Virus record (IMG/VR): IMGVR_UViG_3300042445_001685
Span: 1 to 64,000 of that record
DNA length: 64,000 nucleotides
Reading direction: 5' to 3' (one strand)
Source: a virus
Made by a program: the position numbers and the translations under genes. The notes beneath the pieces were generated by a model. That model saw only the letters and a program-made list of their open reading frames with translations. It did not search any database and was not told the origin of the DNA. Below are positions 41,254 through 49,648 of the stretch, piece after piece. Each line of letters begins with the position of its first letter. Position 1 is the first letter of the stretch.

Positions 41254-42408
41254 CTAATTGCTTAAAGGTGCTTTAATTGCTGGATGTGATTGATAATTAA
41301 ATAACAATACATCTTCTATTGATGAACAATATATTCCATCTCTAACATGAACTGTTGGTAGTGGATAAGGTTCTCTTGTTCTTGTTGGTGTTGGTTTGTA
41401 ATATTCATTATCAAAGTCAGGTAATTCATTTGGGTTAAAAAATCTTTCCATACCCGTTTCATAATTGTTACTAAACCATATATTATACCTCTCTTCATTA
41501 GTTAAATCTCTCCCAATTTGTTCTTTGGCTTGTTCAATATGATTTGAATACAAATGAACATCTCCTAAATTACCAATCAATTGATCAGGAACCATATTTA
41601 CTTCATCTGCTAACATCATCAATAATAATCCATAAGAAGCAATGTTGAATGGTAAACCTAAGAATGTATCTACTGAACGTTGATTCCACATTAAAGAGAT
41701 TGCTCTGGTTGGTATTCCTTTACTGTCAAAATCTTCTTTAGTGTAACAATCTGCGGTACATCTATCTTTAAATTTAATATTATATTCATTATACCTTTCT
41801 TCGTGACTCAACTCTCTTGTATAAACTTGAAATCCATAATGACAAGGTGGAAGTACCATTTGATCTAATTCTCCAACATTCCAAGCATTAACCATCATTC
41901 GTCTTGAGTCTGGATTGTTGGTAAGGTCTGCGATAAGTCTACGGATTTGGTCTACTTCATATATATTCATCCTCATATCAAAATCAGAGTTATCTATTGA
42001 GTTCCAACCTCTCCATTGTTTACCGTAGATTGGTCCTAAATTACCCCATCTTTCAGCAAACTTATCATTTGTTTTAATAGTTTCAATAAACTCTTCCATA
42101 CCCATTGGAAAGTTTCCTTTGTATGTGTTCACATAATTTTTAAAGGCATCACCATCCCAAATATGGCAATTATTATCGACCAAATATTTTATATTAGTAC
42201 TACCCTGTAAAAACCATAACAGTTCAGTTACAATTGTTTTGAATGGCATTTTCTTAGTTGTAAGCAAAGGAAAACCATCCTTCATGTTATGTCTGATAGT
42301 ATAACCGAAGATTGATTTTGTTCCTGTACCTGTTCTATCTTTCTTATCAACACCATGTTCTAGTATTGTCTGGAGTAAGTCTGTGTATTGTTTATCTAGT
42401 TTATTCAT
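41254..42408 (-). CDS. thyA: Thymidylate synthase ThyA, extended form
   Basis: 384 residues, about 120 more than most ThyA. RTGTGTKSIFGYTIRH (about 25-40) and LPPCHYGFQVY (active Cys) are canonical. LGLPFNIASYGLL keeps the Asn that selects dUMP, unlike dCMP hydroxymethylases, and GDVHLYSNHIEQ is normal. Extra sequence appears as three insertions; two contain a similar EERYN word. It makes dTMP for phage DNA synthesis. Confidence 0.9.
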   Translation of the reverse strand: MNKLDKQYTDLLQTILEHGVDKKDRTGTGTKSIFGYTIRHNMKDGFPLLTTKKMPFKTIVTELLWFLQGSTNIKYLVDNNCHIWDGDAFKNYVNTYKGNFPMGMEEFIETIKTNDKFAERWGNLGPIYGKQWRGWNSIDNSDFDMRMNIYEVDQIRRLIADLTNNPDSRRMMVNAWNVGELDQMVLPPCHYGFQVYTRELSHEERYNEYNIKFKDRCTADCYTKEDFDSKGIPTRAISLMWNQRSVDTFLGLPFNIASYGLLLMMLADEVNMVPDQLIGNLGDVHLYSNHIEQAKEQIGRDLTNEERYNIWFSNNYETGMERFFNPNELPDFDNEYYKPTPTRTREPYPLPTVHVRDGIYCSSIEDVLLFNYQSHPAIKAPLSN

Positions 42409-42592
42409 TCAAATACTTATTAAACATTTCTTTTGCTTTTTCTATATTGTTAGTATCTTCTTCTAGAATAGCTAGAATAATAAAGTTTGCTTCTTCTTCA
42501 GTACATTTTTCAATTATGTCAATGTATACTTCTACATCAACTCCTAATTCATCTGCGATGGCCATATCCATCATGTCAAATAGTCCTGCCAT
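42401..42592 (-). CDS. Small hypothetical protein, 63 aa
   Basis: An acidic helical protein (EEDTNNIEKAKEMFNKYL) overlapping thyA by 8 bases. No family recognised. Confidence 0.65.
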   Translation of the reverse strand: MAGLFDMMDMAIADELGVDVEVYIDIIEKCTEEEANFIILAILEEDTNNIEKAKEMFNKYLNE

Positions 42593-42595
42593 ACT

Positions 42596-42814
42596 TTAGT
42601 TTTTTATATTTTCTTCTAAATGCCATAAGATGCCTTCAAACTTATCTCTAATGTGGGTATATTGGTAGTAAGGCATTCCTTCGTCCTGTAATCTTTTTAC
42701 ATAAAGTCTTACTAATTTATAAGCATTCATACGATGTGCTAGCGTCTCACATGAATTGATTACTTTCTCAATCCAAATTTCAATATCTACTGGTGTGTTA
42801 CTTTCTGCTGCCAT
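42596..42814 (-). CDS. Hypothetical protein, 72 aa
   Basis: A helical soluble protein (VDIEIWIEKVINSCETLAHR), joined to its upstream neighbour by one base. Unknown function. Confidence 0.65.
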   Translation of the reverse strand: MAAESNTPVDIEIWIEKVINSCETLAHRMNAYKLVRLYVKRLQDEGMPYYQYTHIRDKFEGILWHLEENIKN

Positions 42815-43032
42815 TATAATCTACTAAATTTTAATACTCTAGTTGCTTCTACTGCTTCCATAAATTGTTTATGTGCTGAGTTCTGTGAAGGCTTTCTTCC
42901 AGATGGAGTTGTTATCTTCTTTACTGCTCTAGGCTTTCCTTGCTCTCCCCAATGAATGAAATAATGTCCTGCATCTTTTATAAATGCAATTTCATTTCCA
43001 TTCACCGTCACTGTCAATAATGTTTTTACCAT
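42814..43032 (-). CDS. Hypothetical basic protein, 72 aa
   Basis: A beta-rich N-terminus followed by a basic stretch (KPRAVKKITTPSGRKPSQNS). It might bind nucleic acid; this is inferred from charge only. Confidence 0.6.
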   Translation of the reverse strand: MVKTLLTVTVNGNEIAFIKDAGHYFIHWGEQGKPRAVKKITTPSGRKPSQNSAHKQFMEAVEATRVLKFSRL

Positions 43033-43400
43033 TTTACTTTAACGTATAAATTGTCTAATATGTTTTGTTTTTTACCTCTGATTGTATCTTCAAGGTCTGC
43101 TCTTTGTTTTGATACTTCTTCTTTGATTCTCTGTACAGCACGCTCTGTTACTTTCTTATCAAGGTTAAGAGGGTAGATTTGTTTTGTATTTACAATTTCT
43201 GCTTTCTCTATATCGATGATCAGATCAAGGTGAAGGCAAGGTACTTGAATAAAGTATTTAGCTACCTCTGGATCTTTAAGGGGTGTTTCTGCTTTAGGAT
43301 GATAAAGCAATTTAAGTATATTTCTATACCCTCTTAAGTCTTCTTGAGTTAATTGTTGTCTAAATTTCTTAGCAATCTTAATTCTAGTTCTTCTAAACAT
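43026..43400 (-). CDS. Hypothetical protein, 124 aa
   Basis: A basic helical protein (FRRTRIKIAKKFRQQLTQED) with no known domain. First gene after the promoter at 43424-43456, at the head of the unit that leads to thyA. Confidence 0.65.
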   Translation of the reverse strand: MFRRTRIKIAKKFRQQLTQEDLRGYRNILKLLYHPKAETPLKDPEVAKYFIQVPCLHLDLIIDIEKAEIVNTKQIYPLNLDKKVTERAVQRIKEEVSKQRADLEDTIRGKKQNILDNLYVKVKW

Positions 43401-43423
43401 AACCTTTTTGTTTTTAATTAATA

Positions 43424-43456
43424 CTTAAAGATAAGAAAAAAGACTCACATATGCAA
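43424..43456 (-). promoter_or_regulatory. Phage promoter with imperfect terminator hairpin
   Basis: TTG at 43454-43456, 20-nt gap, TATCTTTAAG at 43424-43433. An AAAGGCT/AGTCTTT stem with one mismatch, followed by Ts, spans the gap. Confidence 0.75.
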
Positions 43457-43468
43457 GCCTTTTTCTAT

Positions 43469-44170
43469 TTATTTTACAAATAATATATTACTTTCAGAAT
43501 CCCATTCTATATTCCAAGGCTTCTGAGTATATTCGTATCTTTCGTCTAATACTGAGGCATTTATATAATGTATGCCGTCAATAGTCTCAACTCCATATCC
43601 TGAATGAATATGTCCACAGACATGGATCTTTGGTCTAAATCTCTGAATTCTTTCTGCTAATAATTCACATCCTAAATTGTCCCAAGGTCTTCCTTCTACT
43701 GTATCAACAGAACCCCAAGCCGGGCCGTGTGTGATTAAGATGTCTGTGTTGTCAGGAATTGCTTCCCACTTGCCTGATAATTCAAGACTGTTTCTTTGTA
43801 AATTAAATGCCCATGAATAGAATTCTGGTTGCCAAGGTGATCCGTAAATCTTAATGCTCTTATCTGTTGCTAAGTCATATATCTCGTATGCCTCGTCTTG
43901 CAGATAGATTATGTTTGGAAATTTAGATAACCATTCTTTTACATCTTCAGGATGGTTTTGAAACATTCTATCATGATTACCTGCTATGAACACTTTCTTA
44001 TCGTAGCCTGGAATTGAATCATACCAGTGTAAGAAATCAAAGATATCATTCTTATTGTATCCTGAGTTCATAATATCACCAGCATGGATTAGTAAATCAC
44101 CACCAGGTAAATCTGAATATGGTATTTGTCCTTGCCGTGTATGTGTATCTGATATGAATGTTATTTTCAT
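43469..44170 (-). CDS. Calcineurin-like metallophosphoesterase
   Basis: 233 residues with all five family motifs: FISDTHTRQG (4-13), LIHAGDIMNSG, FIAGNHDRMF, LITHGPAWGS and HVCGHIHSGYG. The enzyme cleaves phosphoesters with two metal ions; phage relatives act on nucleic-acid ends or small phosphate esters. It overlaps the next gene by one base. Confidence 0.85.
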   Translation of the reverse strand: MKITFISDTHTRQGQIPYSDLPGGDLLIHAGDIMNSGYNKNDIFDFLHWYDSIPGYDKKVFIAGNHDRMFQNHPEDVKEWLSKFPNIIYLQDEAYEIYDLATDKSIKIYGSPWQPEFYSWAFNLQRNSLELSGKWEAIPDNTDILITHGPAWGSVDTVEGRPWDNLGCELLAERIQRFRPKIHVCGHIHSGYGVETIDGIHYINASVLDERYEYTQKPWNIEWDSESNILFVK

Positions 44171-44400
44171 TATAGTTTTTTGTTTTTAAAGTTCTGCCAA
44201 GATTCATCTTCATCTAGAAATTTCTCAATAAGAAAATATATACCTACTACCACAGCAGCAATATTAAGTAAGGGAATGAGTAAATAAGGTAGTGGTTCTA
44301 AAAATTCTTTTACAGCCCCTCCATCTCTTTTAACTAAAAAATAAACACCTACTATTGATATTAGTAGAGGTAAAACGTAAAGTAATAAAATCCAAATCAT
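44170..44400 (-). CDS. Small membrane protein, 76 aa
   Basis: Two hydrophobic segments (about 2-22 and 34-58) with a charged C-terminal tail. Coupled to the metallophosphoesterase gene. Function unknown. Confidence 0.6.
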   Translation of the reverse strand: MIWILLLYVLPLLISIVGVYFLVKRDGGAVKEFLEPLPYLLIPLLNIAAVVVGIYFLIEKFLDEDESWQNFKNKKL

Positions 44401-44421
44401 ATCTTTTGCTTTTAAATTATA

Positions 44422-44454
44422 CCTAAATATATGAAATTATATTTGGCTTTCCAA
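44422..44454 (-). promoter_or_regulatory. Phage promoter
   Basis: TTG at 44452-44454 inside the end of the SGNH gene, 20-nt gap, TATATTTAGG at 44422-44431. Confidence 0.8.
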
Positions 44455-44913
44455 ACTTTTCATTATAATTTTATAAACTTTTTTACCCTTATGTGGATCT
44501 CCTTTTCCAATTGCCGGATGTATTATTGTTCCTGGAAATTGTTTGTAGTACCTGTCTAGAGTACTTTGGTTCATTCTTCTTACTGTACCCCAACCCCATG
44601 AGCCTTGAATGATAAAAAGACGAGCATTTGGAAAAGTTCTCTTAATAGTATTTAATAAAACATCTATACCTCTGTCCTTGTATCCATCGTTTACTCCTAT
44701 GCATACACATACGCTTTTAACTGCAGGAGATACAGGGTATTTAAGTGTCTTCCTATTCAATTTAACAACACCTATACCTGATTGGCATAACTGTTTTACT
44801 TGTTTAATTTCAGTTGAATGCCTGGCCAGTAGGTATGTTTGCGAATCACCTATTAGGATATGTTCCTGACTAAAACTAAATATTGTAAATAGTAAAAGTA
44901 AATATTTTATCAT
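44437..44913 (-). CDS. Secreted SGNH/GDSL-family hydrolase
   Basis: 158 residues with a short signal peptide (LLLLFTIFSFS). SGNH blocks: GDSQT (about 22-26) with the nucleophile Ser, a Gly in GIGVVKL, IGVNDG (GxND) and KGDPHKGKK (DxxH). Such enzymes are esterases or lipases, often removing acetyl groups from sugars. It probably works in the periplasm on cell-wall or surface sugars. Confidence 0.75.
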   Translation of the reverse strand: MIKYLLLLFTIFSFSQEHILIGDSQTYLLARHSTEIKQVKQLCQSGIGVVKLNRKTLKYPVSPAVKSVCVCIGVNDGYKDRGIDVLLNTIKRTFPNARLFIIQGSWGWGTVRRMNQSTLDRYYKQFPGTIIHPAIGKGDPHKGKKVYKIIMKSLESQI

Positions 44914-45056
44914 TTATCTTTTTTTGGTTCATCTTCTCCAAACAAATCCTCTCCTTTATAGTCTGGATGTTTTGTATGCATTTCATCTATTCCTCTAACC
45001 CATAGTGCTACTATTCCAATTAGCACAAATATTCCTATAGTAATTAATCCCACCAT
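44910..45056 (-). CDS. Small membrane protein, 48 aa
   Basis: A 48-codon gene, one membrane segment (LITIGIFVLIGIVALWV, about 4-20) and an acidic C-terminus (KGEDLFGEDEPKKDK). Its stop overlaps the SGNH start as ATGA, and it overlaps the upstream gene by 13 bases. Unknown function. Confidence 0.55.
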   Translation of the reverse strand: MVGLITIGIFVLIGIVALWVRGIDEMHTKHPDYKGEDLFGEDEPKKDK

Positions 45057-45661
45057 CCTTCAATATTTTCTTCCATTATTCTAAACAGTAATTTTCTTGC
45101 TCTGTCGTGATTTATATGAGCAATATTCATTGCGATAATTCTTTTTATTTCAGATTCATCTCTATCATCTAAAGTAAATGGTCCTTCACCTTTTAACACT
45201 CTCTTATAGACTAAAGGATACTTTTTAAAGAACTCATCATAATTTTCCCATATCTCTTCTGAATTATATAAAGATGATCCTTCACGATCCTCACAAGGTG
45301 TAAACCAAACTCTGTCCTTATGGTAATCCATATACTCCATTAAATAAGGCTCATCTTGACATGCTTGAATTAATTTAACACATATTCTCATATTACGAGC
45401 ATCTTGCTGTGCTCGAGTATGAAAATCTCTTCTTCCAATATAATTGGCTTGAGCTTTCAACTTATGTTTCATTACTTCATAAATGTAATGCCCGTCCCAA
45501 TTTCTATCTTTCCATATAATTGGAAACCAGTAAATAAGATTTTGAATACCCCATTTAATTTCTTTATGTAAGTATTTACCATCATGTTCCCACCACAGAT
45601 ATATTCTTCTAAAGAAGTTTGGTCTTGGTTGGTTTTTTAAATCTTCAAAAAAATCTTCCAT
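45044..45661 (-). CDS. Conserved-type hypothetical protein, 205 aa
   Basis: A Trp/Tyr-rich soluble protein (MEDFFEDLKNQPRPNFFRRI); DGHYIYEVMKHKLKAQANYI is a recurrent-looking phage segment. No catalytic motif recognised. Its upstream neighbour is the cyclic-phosphate receiver protein. Confidence 0.65.
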   Translation of the reverse strand: MEDFFEDLKNQPRPNFFRRIYLWWEHDGKYLHKEIKWGIQNLIYWFPIIWKDRNWDGHYIYEVMKHKLKAQANYIGRRDFHTRAQQDARNMRICVKLIQACQDEPYLMEYMDYHKDRVWFTPCEDREGSSLYNSEEIWENYDEFFKKYPLVYKRVLKGEGPFTLDDRDESEIKRIIAMNIAHINHDRARKLLFRIMEENIEGWWD

Positions 45662-45666
45662 AATTT

Positions 45667-46596
45667 TTATACTGTATGTTCAATTTGTACTCTTACACAA
45701 TTCTGAGGTAATCTATGGATGTGTCTGTAGTTGTTTATGTAACCCATCATATTTGCACTACCAACTGCATTTGCAGAATGTATTACAACATCAACAACAG
45801 GAGATCCATCAAGCCACTGATTGACCAACCATTTAGTGCAATCCATTCCAGTTTTCTCTTCAATGTTATCATAATTTAATTCGTAGTTGTGATACACGTT
45901 TGAGTGCCATTCAGCCATTGCTGAAGGTCCTAAATCATGATCTAATGAAATTATATCAATGTTTTCTAACCCGTAATAAGTAATTTGATCTACAAATTGT
46001 TCATAGTTTCTAACTACTTTCCAAGTTGGATCAACTGGTGTTCTTACGTCGTCTAGGTATATTTTTATTTTATTCATATCAACAGTATTTTCAATACAAG
46101 TACAATCTGTTAAATTGTCATTACAGTCTTTACATTGCAGTTTAGGTTCTTCTTTAGGAATGATGATTTTGTATTTACCCTTTAAACATTCTTTAGCATT
46201 TGGACAACTATCATAATTCCATTCACAATTAAGACAAACACCTAATTCTTGTTTAATCTCAACAAACTCACAACTCTGATTCTTAACAAACCATTCTAGG
46301 AATTTATCATCAATAGCTTGTACACCATCTTTGATTAACTCTTGGTCTGTTGTTAGAATGATTTTTCTCCAATCTCTTCTATCAAACAATCCTTGAGCAT
46401 CTACTAATTTTGGAGTTGCTTGTATAAGGTAAATTCCATCAGTACACCATTCTCTTTCTTTAATTTCTTCATCAGAAGTGATATAGATATTTTGAGTATT
46501 CTTTCTCCATTGAAGTCTGTGTAATTCTAATACACCATCTTTGTTGTAAGATAATCTACTTGAATTTTCCGTTGGTAATACGTGTATGTTTTTCAT
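45667..46596 (-). CDS. Protein with cyclic-phosphate-processing receiver domain
   Basis: 309 residues. The N-terminal part (MKNIHVLPTENSSRLSYNK) resembles a domain common in Bacteroidota phage proteins; a cysteine-rich middle (CLNCEWNYDSCPNAKEC) follows. Residues 175-300 form a CheY-like receiver: IKIYLDDVRTPVDPTWK and IDIISLDHDLGPS, with the acidic pair but not an ordinary signalling layout. Such receivers are linked with 2',3'-cyclic phosphate ends of RNA. It is near the RNA ligase and kinase genes. Confidence 0.65.
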   Translation of the reverse strand: MKNIHVLPTENSSRLSYNKDGVLELHRLQWRKNTQNIYITSDEEIKEREWCTDGIYLIQATPKLVDAQGLFDRRDWRKIILTTDQELIKDGVQAIDDKFLEWFVKNQSCEFVEIKQELGVCLNCEWNYDSCPNAKECLKGKYKIIIPKEEPKLQCKDCNDNLTDCTCIENTVDMNKIKIYLDDVRTPVDPTWKVVRNYEQFVDQITYYGLENIDIISLDHDLGPSAMAEWHSNVYHNYELNYDNIEEKTGMDCTKWLVNQWLDGSPVVDVVIHSANAVGSANMMGYINNYRHIHRLPQNCVRVQIEHTV

Positions 46597-46617
46597 AACC
46601 TTTACTTTAAATTAATA

Positions 46618-46650
46618 TCTAAATATACGAAATTTATTTTGATAAAACAA
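46618..46650 (-). promoter_or_regulatory. Phage promoter
   Basis: TTG at 46648-46650 inside the end of the upstream gene, 20-nt gap, TATATTTAGA at 46618-46627. Confidence 0.7.
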
Positions 46651-46996
46651 ACAATTCGTATACAGAATTTTCTGTATTAAATTTAATATAATCTTCTCTT
46701 TGTTCTACAATTTCTGTTACTGGTGTTGTTTGCCAAGTGAATGAAGGTCCGAATGGAGACATTAATAAACTTCTTCCAACAGCAATGTCTTTAAAGTCTG
46801 CTTTGTATCTTCCTTCTTCATCAAACTCTAACCATTTTATTCCTACTGATGTTTTAGTTAGTTGATCTCTTTCTCGAACTAATTTGTATTTTGGTTCTAG
46901 TTCTTTTCCGAAGATGGACTTAAATGCTTCATCTAGATCAAATGTACCTTGCTCATTTTGAGTTAGTAATATTTTTGGCTGTGCTCCTCCTATCAT
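46634..46996 (-). CDS. Hypothetical protein, 120 aa
   Basis: I take the start at 46996 (MIGGAQPKILLTQ), overlapping the upstream stop as ATGA; the frame stays open to 47080. It is a soluble beta-rich protein. No family recognised. Confidence 0.6.
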   Translation of the reverse strand: MIGGAQPKILLTQNEQGTFDLDEAFKSIFGKELEPKYKLVRERDQLTKTSVGIKWLEFDEEGRYKADFKDIAVGRSLLMSPFGPSFTWQTTPVTEIVEQREDYIKFNTENSVYELFVLSK

Positions 46997-47226
46997 AATC
47001 CTTTTTCTTTTTTGAATCGTTCTAATACACCATCCTGCAATACCAGTCCTTTCTCTCCTGCCACTCTTTCTACTAACCATATTGCAAACTCAGCAGCAAA
47101 TTCTTCTGCTATTTTTTCGCATTCCATAGCATTATCTTCTGCTACATCTTTATCGTATGTGTTGGATAACATCCCGCTACCCATAAAGCAGTACATTCTA
47201 GGTAAAAACTTTTCTTTTAGTGTCAT
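46993..47226 (-). CDS. Hypothetical protein, 77 aa
   Basis: An acidic helical protein (CEKIAEEFAAEFAIWLVERV) that directly follows the GH73-like gene. Unknown function. Confidence 0.6.
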   Translation of the reverse strand: MTLKEKFLPRMYCFMGSGMLSNTYDKDVAEDNAMECEKIAEEFAAEFAIWLVERVAGEKGLVLQDGVLERFKKEKGL

Positions 47227-47227
47227 A

Positions 47228-47788
47228 TTAAAATTTACTTTTTAAATCTTGTTTCTTAATAATCTGTTTCAATCTTTGAACGTATGTTGGATCCTCAGCA
47301 TAGTTCTGTCTTAAGTATTCAAAATACTCTCCTTCAGTTTTAATACTTCTTAAGTAAGATGAATAATACAAAGCATAATCGATAACTGATTCTTGCCACG
47401 AATCGTAATACGCATGATTTCTGTTTGTACCTTTTGCTAAATTAGCTCTTAACTTAGCTTCTTTCATACCGAACATGTTATTGTTCTCTAGAAAGATAGT
47501 TGATTTAAAATGCCCTGATTCTAATTTAGCTTGTGCTAGAATGATGTGAGGGTATCTAAAATTTAACTCTGTAATCTTTTCAATTAGTTTTTCTTCTGAG
47601 AACTCATTATATTCTCTAATTACTATTAATTTGTCTTCTTGAGATAAATTTTGTACCTCATTTGCTGGATTAGATGTGAATCCAAATAATAGTATTAATC
47701 CTACTGCTGCTCCTAAACCTGTTAATGTTTTGTTACTTACATTAACTTTTTCCGGTAACAATGTTTCTTCATTAAATTTGTAGTACAT
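47228..47788 (-). CDS. Membrane-anchored glucosaminidase (GH73-like)
   Basis: 186 residues. One membrane segment (LTGLGAAVGLILLFGF, about 22-37), then a peptidoglycan hydrolase domain: HIILAQAKLESGHFKSTIFL (about 81-100) holds the likely catalytic Glu, and NNNMFGMKEA is the typical glucosaminidase follow-up. It could open the wall at entry or exit, or remodel it during infection. The type II anchor suggests action in the periplasm. Confidence 0.75.
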   Translation of the reverse strand: MYYKFNEETLLPEKVNVSNKTLTGLGAAVGLILLFGFTSNPANEVQNLSQEDKLIVIREYNEFSEEKLIEKITELNFRYPHIILAQAKLESGHFKSTIFLENNNMFGMKEAKLRANLAKGTNRNHAYYDSWQESVIDYALYYSSYLRSIKTEGEYFEYLRQNYAEDPTYVQRLKQIIKKQDLKSKF

Positions 47789-47812
47789 AACCTTTTTGTT
47801 TTAATTATTATA

Positions 47813-47845
47813 CCTAAATATATGAAAAAAGAGTTGAACTAGCAA
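47813..47845 (-). promoter_or_regulatory. Phage promoter fused to terminator-like hairpin
   Basis: TTG at 47843-47845, 20-nt gap, TATATTTAGG at 47813-47822. An AAAGAGTTG/CAACTCTTT stem overlaps the TTG and is followed by Ts. Confidence 0.8.
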
Positions 47846-47862
47846 CTCTTTTAGTAATTATT

Positions 47863-48993
47863 TTAATGTGAATCTCCTACATCATGCTTCTCTCCGTAGA
47901 TCAAATAGTCTGGATTGATTACCTTTGCTACTTTCTTTCTATCACCTGAGGTATGTTTGATTACAATTCCTTCATGTGGTACTTTTGTTCCTTCAATGAA
48001 GTTATTAAATACAAACATGTCTTGAACTTCTTGATTCCAAGTTCCGGTGTAAAGTACTTCTACGTGAGGTAAGTGTAACATATTGATTATTTCATATTGA
48101 GCTGAATCTGTTGAGAGATATTCGTTATCCATTTTTAAATCAAATCCTACGAACTCAATATCTTTCAAACCATATTCATAGTTCTTTTGAATACCGGCTC
48201 CATAAATTTCTCCGTAAAGAATAATTCCATCACCTACATGATAAGTTCCAAGAATATCACATAGGTCCCAAAGTTTTTCTTTAATACTATATTTTTCAGC
48301 TATTGTTCTCCAAACATCAGTTGAGTAAAATCCTTGTGAGTCACTTCCTTTTTCACAGTTATGTGATCCATAAATGTATTCATAATCAATCCACTCATCA
48401 GCAAGTCTAAAGAATTTTTTTACTTTATCCCAGAATGATAACTTACCTTTCTTTACAATACCGTATCTAGCATTTGTACCATGAATCTTTCTAGTGATTT
48501 GAACCATATCTTCTTCAGTGAACATTCCTGCTACGTTTTTAAGATTCGGGAATTTGTAGTAGATGTGGAAGTTTTGATTGTCTCTCCACTTAATCTTTCT
48601 ACCTGAAGCCAATTGAATTTGTTTAACTGGTGGTTCATATTTTACAATACCAAATTTTTCCATCATGTCATCTCCATCTTGGTATCTGTCTCCATATCCT
48701 GGAATGTATTTAGTTGGGATGATTAGACATTCAGAATAAACTCCTCTTAATTTTACAGTTCTTACTCTACCTCCTTTTCTTAGGTAAGAAGTAACTCCCA
48801 TTTTTTCAGAAAATGCTTCTGGAATTACTGCATCTGTAGTTGCAATAACTGTTAAGTCACCTTCTTTAAATTCACCTTTTTTAGTGATAGCATTCCATCC
48901 TCCAACAATTACTTGTTCAATGTTGTCAGCATTTGGGATTGCTTTAATTTCGTTGATTGTTGCTACAAAGCAAACACTATTTTGATTTTCCAT
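47863..48993 (-). CDS. RNA ligase (DRB0094/Rnl5-like)
   Basis: 376 residues. An N-terminal OB-like domain (about 1-120) precedes the ligase core: MVQITRKIHGTNARYG (about 163-178) with the nucleotidyl Lys, ILYGEIYGAG (motif IIIa-like), HEGIVIKHTSG (motif IV) and KVAKVINPDYLIYG (motif V). Such ligases reseal broken RNA. It lies beside a polynucleotide kinase gene and close to the tRNA array, so tRNA repair is a good guess. Confidence 0.85.
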   Translation of the reverse strand: MENQNSVCFVATINEIKAIPNADNIEQVIVGGWNAITKKGEFKEGDLTVIATTDAVIPEAFSEKMGVTSYLRKGGRVRTVKLRGVYSECLIIPTKYIPGYGDRYQDGDDMMEKFGIVKYEPPVKQIQLASGRKIKWRDNQNFHIYYKFPNLKNVAGMFTEEDMVQITRKIHGTNARYGIVKKGKLSFWDKVKKFFRLADEWIDYEYIYGSHNCEKGSDSQGFYSTDVWRTIAEKYSIKEKLWDLCDILGTYHVGDGIILYGEIYGAGIQKNYEYGLKDIEFVGFDLKMDNEYLSTDSAQYEIINMLHLPHVEVLYTGTWNQEVQDMFVFNNFIEGTKVPHEGIVIKHTSGDRKKVAKVINPDYLIYGEKHDVGDSH

Positions 48994-49105
48994 TTTCTTT
49001 AATTTTGTTACACATAATACATTTAACTTCTTTCAATACTAACCTTGTCCCTCGATAATTTATTTTCCAAAATTCTCTGAAGTCATGTTTGCATTCTTTT
49101 TTCAT
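48977..49105 (-). CDS. Small Cys-rich protein, 42 aa
   Basis: A 42-codon gene with C5, H7 and C29/C32 (MKKECKHDFREF and VKCIMCNKIK), a possible zinc site. Its start overlaps the kinase stop as ATGA and its end overlaps the ligase start by 17 bases, tying the repair genes together. Confidence 0.55.
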   Translation of the reverse strand: MKKECKHDFREFWKINYRGTRLVLKEVKCIMCNKIKENGKSK

Positions 49106-49503
49106 AACTGTACCTCGAATCTATTTTTCATTTGTACTAATTTTTCTTCTGGGACTCCATGCTCATTTACTCCTCCATGTCTATTTTCTACAATTAAAGA
49201 ATAAACTCTGTATCCGTATTTTTCTGCTAGATCATAGTATGGTTGCATTTCCCATTCCTGAGTGAATGTATTTGATACTATAATTTTTTCATCAGGATTT
49301 ATTCCGTTCCAATTTGACATTGACTCTTCAACTACTTGTCTACACCATTCATGAGCTGCTTTTAAATTTGAAGCATTGAATTCATATTCTCCTTTCTCAT
49401 TAAGAAAGAAATGATCTGCTTCATACCAAGAACCCCCTATACAATTTGCAAATGTTGATTTACCTGCTCCAGGTAATCCTCTTAATAAAAATAACTCTTT
49501 CAT
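49102..49503 (-). CDS. Polynucleotide kinase-like P-loop protein
   Basis: 133 residues. LFLLRGLPGAGKSTFANCIG (about 4-23) is the Walker A loop, and SWYEADHFFLNEKGEYEFN holds the Asp that activates the 5' OH. It has no phosphatase domain, unlike T4 Pnk. It should phosphorylate 5' RNA or DNA ends, supplying a substrate for the adjacent ligase. Confidence 0.8.
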   Translation of the reverse strand: MKELFLLRGLPGAGKSTFANCIGGSWYEADHFFLNEKGEYEFNASNLKAAHEWCRQVVEESMSNWNGINPDEKIIVSNTFTQEWEMQPYYDLAEKYGYRVYSLIVENRHGGVNEHGVPEEKLVQMKNRFEVQL

Positions 49504-49504
49504 A

Positions 49505-49645
49505 CTATTCTCTTTTATCAGATAAATACTTTAAATAAAATGCCCATACTAAGTAGAATGTAGCTCTATCAATTTCTCCTGTCCATGTTGCTCCTACAGC
49601 CAAACCTGTACTTATTGCTGAGGCTATTAGTAGTGTTGTTTTCAT
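49505..49645 (-). CDS. Small membrane protein, 46 aa
   Basis: A 46-codon gene with a hydrophobic N-terminus (TTLLIASAISTGLAVGATW) and a second short hydrophobic stretch (FYLVWAFYL). It is 1 base upstream of the kinase start. Unknown function. Confidence 0.5.
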   Translation of the reverse strand: MKTTLLIASAISTGLAVGATWTGEIDRATFYLVWAFYLKYLSDKRE

Positions 49646-49648
49646 ATT

